Positions 41,353 through 50,709 are shown, numbered from the stretch's first letter. The stretch is DNA of 64,000 bases from CAVREM01 sp963728825 (GCA_963728825.1 CAVSLA010000004.1:1054001-1118000), one strand, 5' to 3'. A program made the numbers and translations. The notes: a model not told the origin generated them from the letters alone.

Positions 41353-43089
41353 TCACGTTCCGACTTCTCGTTTCTTTGCACTGAGATCAGCGAGCAGTTT
41401 GCCAAGCGCGGTCTCATCCACCGGCTTCACCAGATGCGCATCAAAGCCGGCTTCCTCGGAGCGGCGGCGATCCTCGTCCTGCCCCCACCCGGTCAGCGCC
41501 ACCAGCAATGGCCGGTCCGGTTGCCTCTGTTGTTCACGAATCCTGCGAGCTGCCTCATATCCGTTGAGGCGCGGCAAGCCAATGTCGAGCAAGACGACAT
41601 CCGGCTGCAGCTCGGTCACCGCTTCCACAGCCTCGACACCGTCGTGGGCAGTGTGCGTGTCGTGTCCGCTGAACTGCAGCAGCATCGCCAGCATTTCCGC
41701 CGCGTCGCGGTTGTCGTCGACAATCAGGATGCGGAGCGGCGACGCGGTCACTGCCGGCTCGCGAGTCGTGGCCGGCGGGGGCAGCGTCGCCATTCCCATC
41801 GTGATCGGCAACCGGACGATGAATTCACTGCCCTGACCGACTCCCGCGCTAGTGACGTCCACGGTGCCGCCATGCATCTGTGCCAACGTCTTCACCAGCG
41901 TCAGGCCAATGCCCAGGCCAGTGACCGAGCGCTCCAGAGCGGTATCCACTTGGGTGAACATGTCGAAGATGCGTGGCAGTTGATCGGCGGCGATCCCGAG
42001 GCCGGTGTCGCGCACGCGAATGACGACTTCCGGACGTCCGGGTTCGTCGTCACCGGATCGGGATTCCTCCGGACGTTCGACCGTCAGCCAGATCCGGCCC
42101 CCTCGGTCGGTGAACTTGCTGGCGTTGTTCAGCAGGTTGCCGACGAGCTGCGCCAGGCGGGTGGGATCGGCGTTCAGGTACACCGGATCCTGCGGCAACG
42201 TCACCGTCAGTTGCTGATCCGCGCTTTCGCAGAGCGGGCGGACGGCATCCACCACGTGGTGCACGACCGACGACAATTCGACGCGCTCCTTCCGCAGGAC
42301 CATCTTCCCGCGGCTGATGCGTCCGGCGTCGAGCAGGTCGTCGACCAGCCGCACCATCTGTCCGACCTGCCGGTCCAGCACATCGATCGCGGCGTCGGCC
42401 GAGCGGTCGGGAGCCGACTGCGTCCGTCCAGGATGCTGGCTGGACAGCGAGGATTCGAGCTTCTGGGATTTACGCAAGACTTCAAGCGAGTGGCGGATTG
42501 GTGCGAGCGGATTCCGGAGCTCGTGGGCGAGCATCGCCAGGAACTCGCTCTTGCGGCGGTCCGAATCGCGCAGCGCCTCTTCGGTCTCCTTGCGGGCGGT
42601 GACGTCGTAGAAACAATTGACGGCGCCGATGATGTCGTCGCGCTCGTTCTTCAGTGGACGGATATTCACCACGACTGTGATTCGAGAGCCGTCGGGCCGC
42701 TCGATCAGCACTTCCGCGTCGCGCGCTTCCGAGAGTGTCCCGGCGACGACTTCGGCCATCGGACATTGCTCGTGCGGCATGAACCGACCGTCCGGCCGGA
42801 ACAATTTGAACGATCCGCAAAACCGCTTGTCGGTATCTCCCAGGGCTGGCTCGCGCCCCCACAATTCCACCGCGCGGCGGTTGTATTCCTGAATCACACC
42901 GGCGGCGTCGCAGGAATAGACCGCCACGGGACCCAGGTCGAACAGCGTCCGATAGCGTTCTTCATTCCAACGCATGGCTTCGTCCGGCCGCGGGCGCTCG
43001 ATGACGTCCTCGGTGACGTCGCTGGTCATTCCGACCGATCCGCGCATGGAGTTGTTCATATTCAACACTGGTATGCCGCTCAAGCGCAT
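41353..43089 (-). CDS. PAS hybrid histidine kinase with C-terminal receiver
   Basis: 578 residues. PAS domain at about 40-165 (YRTLFDLGPVAVYSCDAAGV, FYDVTARKETEE), HisKA with His189 in AMLAHELRNPL, an HATPase with N box LLNNASKF, the DTGLGI box and GLGIGLTLVK, and a receiver with Asp about 504 in VVLLDIGLPRLNG. No membrane helix, so it is soluble. The first 25 residues (SGIPVLNMNNSMRGSVGMT, then SDVTE) look like the tail of another PAS/PAC unit. The gene may therefore have lost its original N-terminus. It converges with the mini AAA gene at 40909. Confidence 0.9.
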   Translation of the reverse strand: MRLSGIPVLNMNNSMRGSVGMTSDVTEDVIERPRPDEAMRWNEERYRTLFDLGPVAVYSCDAAGVIQEYNRRAVELWGREPALGDTDKRFCGSFKLFRPDGRFMPHEQCPMAEVVAGTLSEARDAEVLIERPDGSRITVVVNIRPLKNERDDIIGAVNCFYDVTARKETEEALRDSDRRKSEFLAMLAHELRNPLAPIRHSLEVLRKSQKLESSLSSQHPGRTQSAPDRSADAAIDVLDRQVGQMVRLVDDLLDAGRISRGKMVLRKERVELSSVVHHVVDAVRPLCESADQQLTVTLPQDPVYLNADPTRLAQLVGNLLNNASKFTDRGGRIWLTVERPEESRSGDDEPGRPEVVIRVRDTGLGIAADQLPRIFDMFTQVDTALERSVTGLGIGLTLVKTLAQMHGGTVDVTSAGVGQGSEFIVRLPITMGMATLPPPATTREPAVTASPLRILIVDDNRDAAEMLAMLLQFSGHDTHTAHDGVEAVEAVTELQPDVVLLDIGLPRLNGYEAARRIREQQRQPDRPLLVALTGWGQDEDRRRSEEAGFDAHLVKPVDETALGKLLADLSAKKREVGT

Positions 43090-43590
43090 TCTTTCAACTC
43101 GAAGTCAGGACGGGGCCGGACGCACCCGCGACATTGCGGTGCATGCCCATGTGAGCTGAATCGCCGCGAAGTGCTCGACAAGCTCGTCGTGCGGCGCGGC
43201 GTCGTGGGGAACGAGAGAACTGAGTGTACTCGATATTGCCCAATGAGGCGGTCGACATCTGCAGTGGTGCCGACGATCTCTGGCGGTTTACCATAGCCGA
43301 CAACGAGTGAAGGAATCCCGTCGCCCTCGTCTGTCCGGTTTCGGACATCGGCTTGTCCTCCTTACCTGCGTCGTGAGCGGCACCTTCGCGGTCGCTCAGC
43401 GGCCGCCTGAAGTACCAGCTTCCTTGCTGAGCGCTGCGACTGGCAGTCCCGCGGCATTTGTGATGGCGCTCGCCGATGCAGCGCTACCGGCCGGACTGGA
43501 ATTGTCGTCTTCGGAAGCGTGGCCACGACTACAACCAGCTGTGCTTGGTGCGCCAGCGTCTACGATTGCCGGCTGCGGTCTGATCCCCGG

Positions 43591-43773
43591 ACACAATCTA
43601 AGATCGTGATTGCCCTGACCGGCTGGGCAATGAATCCCTCGCGTGAGGAAGCCCTCGCCGCCGGTTGCGACATCTTTCTCGCCAAGCCCTGCTTGCCCGA
43701 AACTCTCGTCCGTGAAATTCGACGCGCGCTGGTCGGCCATCGAAAGCGTGGCGGTCGAGCGGTATCCGCGCCG
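43591..43773 (+). pseudogene. Remnant of a response-regulator receiver domain
   Basis: A fragment reading SKIVIALTGWAMNPSREEAL and AAGCDIFLAKPCLPETLVRE, the last third of a receiver including the conserved Thr and the Lys-Pro. The frame lacks the Asp-containing half upstream and runs into unrelated sequence downstream. The rest of 43090-44015 shows no gene. The piece resembles the C-terminal receiver of the kinase at 41353 (VALTGWGQDEDRRRSEEAGF), so it may be a relic of a related kinase or regulator. Confidence 0.55.
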
Positions 43774-44015
43774 AACCAAACGAAACGTCTGACCCAAGAC
43801 GCTCATAAGACGCTAGCAAATGGGTGCGTGGCGGCGAGTCGCGACAAGTCCGTCATTAGGCAGAACTTCGCCTCCGTTCTCAAGCCGCCCGATCGCTGCT
43901 TGCGCGCTGCGACAACTCTCCCGTATCGTGTGCGCGACACCGCTCAATTGCGAACGAGTGTACGGGACGGGATGCGCACTGCGTCGGACGCCGACCGAGC
44001 CAGGGAGGTTTCATC

Positions 44016-44411
44016 GTGAATGACCGACCGCAGTCCGAGCCCGATTGGGTGCAGGCTCGTTACGATTGTTCGGCGGAGCGTTTATTGGACCAGTTGTGGC
44101 GGCGGGTGGAGCAGGACGTGCTGCAGTGGAACCGCCTTCACAACACCGTCAGGTTCATCGCCGATTCTCGAGTTGAGCGGGACGTCTACCAGTTCGCCGT
44201 GTTTCGCAAGGACAGGCGAGACGCAAAGGTCGTGTTTTCCTGGAACGCCGCATCACAATCGATCGACGTGACTGCGCCGGCCGGCACGGCCCTGCATGTT
44301 CAGTTTGGCGTGAGCCAGGCTGGTGAATGCGTCTATCGAATCGACGGTGCTGAACTGCAGGCCTGGGAGGTCTCCAGGCGCACGCTTGAAGATTTCCTCT
44401 TCGCGGACTGA
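44016..44411 (+). CDS. Soluble protein of unknown function
   Basis: 131 residues from GTG with GGGAGG seven bases upstream. A helix (AERLLDQLWRRVEQDVLQWN) is followed by strands (VYQFAVFRKDRRDAKVVFSW and SIDVTAPAGTALHVQFGVSQ), then a terminal helix (VSRRTLEDFLFAD). No membrane segment or metal motif. The helix-then-sheet layout resembles that at 32490. It precedes the second mini AAA gene. Confidence 0.6.
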   Translation: MNDRPQSEPDWVQARYDCSAERLLDQLWRRVEQDVLQWNRLHNTVRFIADSRVERDVYQFAVFRKDRRDAKVVFSWNAASQSIDVTAPAGTALHVQFGVSQAGECVYRIDGAELQAWEVSRRTLEDFLFAD

Positions 44412-44635
44412 CCTGGCGGGTGTGAACGATTTGAGACCTTGTTTCGAAGGAGTTGAGAAGTCGCCCTGATAGGTGACTATCGTGCTGGCCAGAGACGACA
44501 GTGCGATGGAGCCACCGACGGCGAGTTGCGCGATCACGTGGCCATGGATGGCCATTGACTTGCAATTCCCCCAGGGGTAAATACCTGCATGCTATCGTGA
44601 ACACCTAATCCGCATCGCCCGAAGATTGACCCCGG

Positions 44636-45052
44636 ATGATTAGCCCGGCGGACCTCGCATTGGCGGAACTGCGGCATTTGTCACGGGATTGCCGCGCCAA
44701 TATTCTGATTGTTGGCGAATTGTCCTCCTCCCAGCGCGACGAGATCCTTCAGACGCTCAGGTCGCAGCGGGCACTCGACGTCTTCCACGCCCAACGTCTG
44801 AACGGGTTCGTCCTCCCCTCGGCCGGCGACGTGCTTCTTGTCCTCGATAACGCCTGTTCGCTGTCTCGGCACGAACAGGGGCGTCTGCTGCGATGGGTCA
44901 GTCGGCACGGTGCGCCGATTGTTTCATTTGCGTCCGGTTCGCCCTATGCGATGGTATGCGACGGGCGCTTTGTTGATCGGCTGTACTATCAATTGAACAC
45001 GATCTACATCGCGATCAATTCCGACCTCCATCAGCACCCACCACCGATCTAA
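44636..45052 (+). CDS. Second mini AAA-like protein of the sigma-54 activator type
   Basis: 138 residues. A Walker-B-like strand (VLLVLDNACSLSRHEQGRLL) and the closing YYQLNTIYIAI correspond to LVILEDVGEL... and LYYRLNVI in the paralogue at 40909 and in NtrC-type proteins. Walker A is replaced by ANILIVGELSSSQRDEI, without the Gly-x-Gly-Lys loop. It converges with and touches the degenerate receiver at 45049, an arrangement consistent with a non-enzymatic regulatory module. Confidence 0.6.
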   Translation: MISPADLALAELRHLSRDCRANILIVGELSSSQRDEILQTLRSQRALDVFHAQRLNGFVLPSAGDVLLVLDNACSLSRHEQGRLLRWVSRHGAPIVSFASGSPYAMVCDGRFVDRLYYQLNTIYIAINSDLHQHPPPI

Positions 45053-45477
45053 GCATCGGGGGCCGAGCGGTCCGTGGCGCGGCGATCGTGACCTTCCTGC
45101 TCTCGTTCACGCCGCTGCGGGTCGCGCCGATCGTGCGGTGGAAGTTGTGTGCCCAGGAATGTGCCAAGGCTGATGGCCAGGCAATCGGCGGTGTCATAGA
45201 ACGCACCAGCGCGTTGCACGTCCCTCGCGAGCGTCGCATCGAGGCGAATGGTGTAGATGATGGCGCGCGTCCGCGGCGTGGCAGCGGTGACAAGGTAAAC
45301 GAGTTGCAGTCCGTTGTACTCGCGGAGCCGCAGATTACTGACGAGGAGATCCGGAGGTTCGGCGCGAAGCCGTTCGCGCGCCTCGTGGAAGCCGGCGCAG
45401 CGGTGCACATCGACGCCGTGCAGCGACTCGGCGAGCTGCGAGGCGATCAGGTCGTCGGGTTCCACTAATAAGACCAT
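45049..45477 (-). CDS. Response-regulator-like receiver with altered phosphorylation site
   Basis: 142 residues. Receiver fold with the acidic pair in VLLVEPDDLIASQLA, but at the phosphorylation strand the sequence is PDLLVSNLRLREYNGLQL with Asn where Asp is expected. The switch Lys is also missing. The C-terminal tail is short, polar and basic (DRRDPQRREREQEGHDRRA). It therefore probably works without phosphorylation. Overlaps the end of the mini AAA gene by four bases, tail to tail. Confidence 0.65.
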   Translation of the reverse strand: MVLLVEPDDLIASQLAESLHGVDVHRCAGFHEARERLRAEPPDLLVSNLRLREYNGLQLVYLVTAATPRTRAIIYTIRLDATLARDVQRAGAFYDTADCLAISLGTFLGTQLPPHDRRDPQRREREQEGHDRRATDRSAPDA

Positions 45478-46301
45478 CTGTCACCGACCTGCGTTCGCGG
45501 AGACGCTCTGGTGTTCTTGCCCCCGCGCCCAATTATTGTAAACACTTGTAGAGGCGCGATCTGAGTTGTTGGCCGATTCGGCTACCACCGAGCTTCGGCG
45601 GCACCGCAGCTGGTGGTGTGGCGTCCGGTCGTGTTGCATTTGCGTCGCACGATTGCGGACGGAAATGGGGCTGTCGTCCTGGAGCTCCTCGGCGGCCGTT
45701 CTGGTGGAATTGTGATCCCTGAAGACAGCGCAAGTAGTGTGCCGTCGGAAGCTGCCGCGATTTGCTCGCGCATCTGGGTTCATCGGTCTGACGGCGGAAG
45801 CGGTTTCGTCCAACGCGGAGACTGAAGTCGCCTTATTCGCGCCTTTCTTTCACCAAGCCGGCAGCATCCGTGAATTGCGGCGGCACTTCGAGCGGATTCT
45901 TTTGGGTTAGGTCTTCAGCTCGCTAGCCGTCGCTGCTACCGCGTTCAATTACGCGACGCTCCGCCTCCGCCCACTGAATGGCGGGTTCACGCGTGACGAA
46001 ACGCCGCGACCGCGAGAACTCGTGGTCCACGAAGAATTGCGCTCCAGCCGTATTCCGGTTGGCCGCGGAGACTCGCAATCTACCTGTCGGTGGTCAGTCG
46101 TGCGGAAGGAAAACAGCGGCTGGCCAGGGGTTCGCGCCGCGAGCTGGAATCCTGAGGCCGGGCGCGTGGAATGGCTCGTCACTCACGGGTGAAGCTTACA
46201 CGTACGCGTGACAGCAGCAGGTCCCGCGAAAATGAAGCGCACCCGGCTGAGGACAAGAGCACGCCGAAGGTGTCTAAGCGGAAGCAGAGAGGTCGGAAGC
46301 G
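45478..46301. other. Stretch with no recognisable intact gene
   Basis: No frame here has a recognisable domain or ribosome site. One minus-strand frame ending at 45923 (GAQFFVDHEFSRSRRF, TREPAIQWAEAERRVIERG) looks like the tail of a small protein but has no start, and is probably a remnant. The base composition is less GC-rich than in the flanks. Confidence 0.5.
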
Positions 46302-46496
46302 ATGACCGTACGCACGCGTGCCACGTTGGTTCTGCTCGCGGTTCTAATCGGACTCGCCGTGCTGGGCAAACACTTCGGGTGGGTGACAACTGCACCCCAC
46401 TGCTCGCGCCGGGAATCCAGTAATGAGGCGGTTGGTGGGCTGCCTGGCCGCTCCCTTGGGTTTGCGAACCGGATATTCACCAGGATGCGGGTCTGA
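46302..46496 (+). CDS. Possible small membrane protein or N-terminal fragment
   Basis: 64 residues from an ATG with GGAAG nearby. One membrane helix (TLVLLAVLIGLAVLGKHFGW), then a polar part. It could be a complete small protein, or the signal-anchor of a gene whose body is the frame at 46584, broken by stops between. Support is weak. Confidence 0.35.
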   Translation: MTVRTRATLVLLAVLIGLAVLGKHFGWVTTAPHCSRRESSNEAVGGLPGRSLGFANRIFTRMRV

Positions 46497-46583
46497 CGTG
46501 GTCGCGTTGAAGGCAGAGTAATAGAGCGATGAGTCCAGACATGACTCGCGTCACCGTCGGCTGGAAGGGCACCTGCGCACTAT

Positions 46584-47015
46584 GTGTTCTATGTGTCTGA
46601 GCCTATTCGCGTCGTGCTGGAGATTGGTAACAGGAGTGACATAGAACAAACGTTGGCCACCACGGGGCTCCCCTTGGATGCTGCGTTTCGTATGCGAGCC
46701 GTTCAGACGCCTGCATCCAGCGGGCCGGAGCAACTGACCGTCGCCCGTGAGGCAAGGACGATTCTGTTCGGATCGCGGGCGTTACTGCAGTGGGACCAGG
46801 AACTGCGCGTACCCGCGAGGCAGACAATTGAGTGGACGGCGACGCTTGTTAGCGATGGCCCACCTGGGTTCTACGAGTTCAATATTGCTCCGACGTTCGG
46901 TGGTGCAAAGACGTCGATCCTTTTACAAGGTACGGCGTTTCGGTACGAACTTCGATCTTTGGCCACCGAGGCTGATCGCGCGGAAGTCGCTCTTCGTAAT
47001 GTCATGCGAGCGTAA
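46584..47015 (+). CDS. Beta-rich protein of unknown function, possibly a fragment
   Basis: 143 residues. The sequence has the regular strand pattern of an immunoglobulin-like fold (VSEPIRVVLEIGNRSDIEQT, QTIEWTATLVSDGPPGFYEF, KTSILLQGTAFRYELRSL) with a final helix. It lacks a signal peptide and a ribosome site, so it may be the surviving end of a larger exported protein, perhaps beginning at 46302. Confidence 0.45.
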   Translation: MFYVSEPIRVVLEIGNRSDIEQTLATTGLPLDAAFRMRAVQTPASSGPEQLTVAREARTILFGSRALLQWDQELRVPARQTIEWTATLVSDGPPGFYEFNIAPTFGGAKTSILLQGTAFRYELRSLATEADRAEVALRNVMRA

Positions 47016-47128
47016 GCGATTCGCAAAACGCAAGACACATCGTGCGCGTTATGCAGGGGATACGCGCTTGCGATTGCGTTAAACCCCATTCCAGATCGAA
47101 ATCAGGTGAAATACTTCAGCAAAAGGAT

Positions 47129-47200
47129 TGACCCGGGCGGGGATTGAACCCGCGGCCCTCTGATTAAAAGTCAGATGCTCTACCACTGAGCTACCGGGTC
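47129..47200 (-). tRNA. tRNA-Lys (anticodon TTT)
   Basis: Complete cloverleaf of 72 bases on the minus strand. Acceptor GACCCGG pairs with CCGGGTC, the D stem is GCTC/GAGC, and the anticodon stem TCTGA/TCAGA has loop CTTTTAA (anticodon TTT). The T stem is GCGGG/CCCGC with loop TTCAATC. The discriminator is A and the CCA end is not encoded. Confidence 0.97.
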
Positions 47201-47249
47201 GGGCAGGTGAACACAATATTCTACCTGCCCTTCGCGCGACGCGCGGTCG

Positions 47250-47954
47250 CTATTTCGTATGCCGGCCGAGCGCGCCGCGCCACGTCGCGACGACATCGGG
47301 CAGCGGCGCGTTGCCGCTCGTGCCAACCGGACGCGGCGACTCGTCGACAATCTGCGCGTTGCGCAGCGGCCGCCCGTAGAACGCCCGATTGGCGTCCTCG
47401 TCCTCCCGAATCGCCGATCCCACCAGCGAGATCCCAGCGAACAGGCCGCGGGCGCGCGAGTAGCTGAGGATCTCGGCTTTCAACAGCAGGTCGGTTGACG
47501 CTTCGGCGCCGCGGCCGACCGGACCGGCCGCCACCGACGCGTCGCCGCCAATCTTGAATTCGCTTTCGAGCAGACTGTCCAGGCCGTTCTTGTTCATCAC
47601 GACCAGCACCAGATCGATCGCCTGCGCACCGATCTGCGCGCCGAAGCTTCCGCCGGTCAGCGTGAGAAACGCCGGCGCCGTCCACGCGCCGGTATCCCGG
47701 TTGCGCCTGCTCAGGATCCCCTTGCCGCGATGCACCCCGATGCCGAATCCGCCCTTGATGGTGGACGGGAAGACCGCAATCGCGTCTGCGTTCTGAAGAA
47801 TCTTTTCCGGAATCGCGTTCTCCGGGACGGCCATGATTTCATCGAACACCTTGGCCGCCTCGGCGACGCGCTCCGCCTCGTCTGACTGTGCGTACAGTGG
47901 AGCGCTCATGGCGAGGCTCAGGCACGCGACGATTCCAACGGCTCCTAATTTCAT
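47250..47954 (-). CDS. SYLF (Ysc84-type) lipid-binding domain protein, exported
   Basis: 234 residues. GGAGG six bases before the ATG and a signal peptide (VGIVACLSLAMSAPLYAQ). The SYLF domain follows: AAKVFDEIMAVPENAIPEKI, NADAIAVFPSTIKGGFGIGV, GRGKG-like HRGKGILSRR, SFGAQIGAQAIDLVLVVMN and RARGLFAGISLVGSAI. In eukaryotes the domain binds phosphoinositides and actin; in bacteria it is periplasmic with unknown role. The C-terminal 30 residues are polar. Confidence 0.92.
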   Translation of the reverse strand: MKLGAVGIVACLSLAMSAPLYAQSDEAERVAEAAKVFDEIMAVPENAIPEKILQNADAIAVFPSTIKGGFGIGVHRGKGILSRRNRDTGAWTAPAFLTLTGGSFGAQIGAQAIDLVLVVMNKNGLDSLLESEFKIGGDASVAAGPVGRGAEASTDLLLKAEILSYSRARGLFAGISLVGSAIREDEDANRAFYGRPLRNAQIVDESPRPVGTSGNAPLPDVVATWRGALGRHTK

Positions 47955-48000
47955 GACGTCCTCCAAGTCAGCCAACGGTGCAAGAAGCGTGCGCGCGCGC

Positions 48001-48006
48001 TATACT
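48001..48006 (+). promoter_or_regulatory. -10 hexamer of the response regulator at 48017
   Basis: TATACT, ten bases before the ATG at 48017, with no ribosome site between. A good -35 is not visible. The message is probably leaderless or has a leader of a few bases. Confidence 0.5.
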
Positions 48007-48016
48007 GACGCCATCC

Positions 48017-48397
48017 ATGACTAAAGATGCCGCCCGCCTCGTGCTGGTCGTCGAGGATGACGTGTCGGTCCGCCGGCCGCTCGTGAAGTTCCTCGAGATG
48101 CATGGCTTTTCGGTGGTGACCGCCGAAACCTCGGACGAGGGCCTTGACGCGCTGAAGCAGCACGAGCTGGTCGCGGCCGTGGTCGACCTCCGGCTGCGGC
48201 GCGGGTCGGGCCGCGATGTGGTCATCGCTACGCCCGCGGATATTCCGGTGATTATCTTTTCAGGGGTGCCGTCGGAGTCGGCCGAGCTCGAGCGGATCCG
48301 GCCGAGGACGCGGTTGATCGAGAAGCCCTACTCGCTCGTCCTCCTCGTCGAGACGCTCGAGGAGATGCTCGCTCAATCACAGAATCTTCATTCCTAA
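48017..48397 (+). CDS. Single-domain response regulator
   Basis: 126 residues, one receiver domain with acidic pair (LVVEDDVSVRRPLVKFL), phosphorylatable Asp (AAVVDLRLRRGSG), Ser (VIIFSGVP) and Lys (RLIEKPYS). No output domain, so it acts like CheY or as a phosphotransfer step. The start is ATG at 48017; the -10 TATACT is only ten bases before it. Its 3' end overlaps arginase by 21 bases, tail to tail. Confidence 0.9.
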   Translation: MTKDAARLVLVVEDDVSVRRPLVKFLEMHGFSVVTAETSDEGLDALKQHELVAAVVDLRLRRGSGRDVVIATPADIPVIIFSGVPSESAELERIRPRTRLIEKPYSLVLLVETLEEMLAQSQNLHS

Positions 48398-49288
48398 CGC
48401 TGAAAGAGCCAGCTCGATGCCGAGCTGCGCGGTGGCGTTCCGCACGTCCAGCGTCGGATTCACTTCGACCATATCCAGGGACGTCAGCAGTCCCGAATCG
48501 GCCACGATCTCCATCACCATGTGCGCTTCGCGATAGTCGAGGCCGCCCTTGACCGGCGTGCCCACGCCGGGCGCGATCGACGGATCACACGCGTCCATAT
48601 CGAACGACACGTGGATACCGGCGGTGCCTTCTCCGGCCAGCTTCACCGCTTCTTCGACGACCGACGCGATCCCCTGGCGATCGATGTCCTTCATCGTGAA
48701 CACGTGCACATGAGAGTCGCGGACCGCGACCTTTTCGCGCTCGTCCAGATTGCGCAGGCCAATCAGCACCGTGTTGGCGGGCCGGAGCTTCGGCGACCAG
48801 CCGCCGATGAGCGAGAGCTCGCTCGGCTCAGGACCGAGCAGCGCTGCCAGCGGCATCCCGTGGACGTTGCCGCTCGGCGAGGTCGTCGGCGTGTTCATGT
48901 CACCGTGGGCGTCAATCCACAGCACGCCGATCGGCAGCTCGCGCGTGCGTTTTGCCCACTCGGCCGCGGCCGCGACCGAGCCGGCGCCCAGACTGTGATC
49001 GCCGCCGAGCACCAGGGGAACCGCTCCTTCGACGAGCGACTCGAGGGCCGTCTGATATAGCTTCGTGCACACCTTGGCAATTTCGCGGGCGTACTTCCGG
49101 CGCTCGTCCCGTGCGGTCTGCGTCTCGGGGATCGGCGCCGGCAGGTCTCCCTTGTCGGCCACGGTGCGCCCGAGCGCCGTGATCTGTTCGCCGAGGCCGG
49201 CGATGCGGAACGCCGACGGCCCCATGTCGACGCCGCGCCGCCCCGCCCCCAGGTCCAATGGCACACCGATGAGATGAACCGGACGCAT
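48377..49288 (-). CDS. rocF: Arginase
   Basis: 303 residues, the usual length. The binuclear manganese motifs are complete: GGDHSLGAG, WIDAHGDMNTP and SFDMDACDPSIAPG. Converts arginine to ornithine and urea. The N-terminal IGVPLDLGAGRRGVDMGPSA is typical of arginases rather than agmatinases. Cytoplasmic. It follows the heme operon by 11 bases on the same strand, but is encoded after hemY and may share its transcript. Confidence 0.95.
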   Translation of the reverse strand: MRPVHLIGVPLDLGAGRRGVDMGPSAFRIAGLGEQITALGRTVADKGDLPAPIPETQTARDERRKYAREIAKVCTKLYQTALESLVEGAVPLVLGGDHSLGAGSVAAAAEWAKRTRELPIGVLWIDAHGDMNTPTTSPSGNVHGMPLAALLGPEPSELSLIGGWSPKLRPANTVLIGLRNLDEREKVAVRDSHVHVFTMKDIDRQGIASVVEEAVKLAGEGTAGIHVSFDMDACDPSIAPGVGTPVKGGLDYREAHMVMEIVADSGLLTSLDMVEVNPTLDVRNATAQLGIELALSALGMKIL

Positions 49289-49299
49289 CTTCAGGGTCC

Positions 49300-50709
49300 T
49301 CAGCTCGTCAATTCCCCCCGCTTCAGCAGTTCATTCACCTGGCGCGCCGTGGCGCGCCCGTCGGCGATGCAGTCGGGGATGCCCACGCCTCGGAATCCGC
49401 TTCCGGTGACGAACAAGCCTGGACGGCGGGCCAGCGCGTCTTCGACTCTTGCAAGACGCTCGAGGTGTCCGACCTCATGCTGCGCGCTGGCGCGCGCCCA
49501 CCTGTAGACGCGCGTGAACAGGGGACTGCCGTGGATACCAAGCAGCGGCCGCAACGCGTTCATCGACAGCGTGACCAATTCCGGATCGGATCGCTCGAAC
49601 TGCTGTGGATCGCGCGCGCCGCCGACGAATGTCCGCATCAGCACTTTATCCTCCGGCGCACGATGCGGCCATTTCGACGACAACCACGAGGCGGCCAGAA
49701 TGCCCGTGCCCTCGGCGCGCGGCACGACGAAGCCGGATCCGTTCAGTGGATGCCCGACAGCACTGCGCGGAAACGCGAGGGCGATCGTGGCGGTCGAGGC
49801 GTACGGCACCTGACCGCAGAGCTCCGCGAGCGGCGCGTCGAGTGCGCGCAGAATGCCTGCCGTGACGAACGCCGGTGCAGCGATCACCACCGCATGGGCG
49901 TCGAACGTGTCGTTGTCGGTCCTGACGCGGTAGCCTGATCCACCCGCCGCGATGTCGGTCACCGCGGTGCGCAGCCGTATGGACGATGGCGGCAGCGCGC
50001 GCACCAGCGCGTCGACGAGCTCGCTCAGCCCGCCCGGCAGCGACCGGAACACTCCACCCTCGGCGCGATCGGCAGGCGCGTGCCGGTGCGACTCTTTCCT
50101 GAAGCCTCGGAGCAGGCTGCCGTGGGTGCGCTCGATTTCCCGGAATCGCGGGAACAGGGCACGAACCGACAGGCGGTCCACGTCGCCGGCGTGAATGCCG
50201 GCGAGCAGCGGCTCGGCGAGGTAATCCCTGGCCTCCGCGCCGAACCGGCGAGCCATGAACGCGCCAATCGACTCGTCATCGTCACGCGCCCTCCCCGGGA
50301 TGGCGAGCTCCATTCCCATGCGGAGCTTACCCGGCCAGGAGAACAGAGAGGTTCGGACAAACGGTCCCCATTTCGTCGGAATGCCGAGCACCGAGGCGGC
50401 TGGGAGAGCATGGAGCCGTCCGCCGCGTTGAACAAACGCCAGCCGGGGGGGCTTGGTCGACACCAGTCGATCGCCAAGGCCCAGCTCTTCGCACAGCCGG
50501 ATCCCCTCCGGCTTCTGGACGAGCAGGGCGTCGGGCCCGGCATCGATCGTGAAGCCGTCGAACCGCTCGCTGAGTACAACTCCGCCGGCGCGCGATCCGG
50601 CTTCGAGGATCGTGAACGGAACGTTGTGCCGATTGAGCTCGAATGCGACCGACAAGCCGGCGATGCCGGCGCCGACGATGACGACGCCGGATGGCGTATT
50701 CGCGTTCAC
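49300..50709 (-). CDS. hemY: HemY-type protoporphyrinogen/coproporphyrinogen III oxidase
   Basis: 469 residues. FAD-binding motif at the N-terminus (VVIVGAGIAGLSVAFELNRH), then EAGSRAGGVVLSERFDGF, and near the end GLFVTGSGFRGVGIPDCIAD, the family's C-terminal FAD site. The enzyme removes six electrons to make a porphyrin from the porphyrinogen, using oxygen. The GTG start overlaps the hemH stop as GTGA. The order hemE-hemH-hemY matches the classical hemEHY operon. Whether the substrate is coproporphyrinogen or protoporphyrinogen cannot be seen here. Confidence 0.93.
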   Translation of the reverse strand: MNANTPSGVVIVGAGIAGLSVAFELNRHNVPFTILEAGSRAGGVVLSERFDGFTIDAGPDALLVQKPEGIRLCEELGLGDRLVSTKPPRLAFVQRGGRLHALPAASVLGIPTKWGPFVRTSLFSWPGKLRMGMELAIPGRARDDDESIGAFMARRFGAEARDYLAEPLLAGIHAGDVDRLSVRALFPRFREIERTHGSLLRGFRKESHRHAPADRAEGGVFRSLPGGLSELVDALVRALPPSSIRLRTAVTDIAAGGSGYRVRTDNDTFDAHAVVIAAPAFVTAGILRALDAPLAELCGQVPYASTATIALAFPRSAVGHPLNGSGFVVPRAEGTGILAASWLSSKWPHRAPEDKVLMRTFVGGARDPQQFERSDPELVTLSMNALRPLLGIHGSPLFTRVYRWARASAQHEVGHLERLARVEDALARRPGLFVTGSGFRGVGIPDCIADGRATARQVNELLKRGELTS

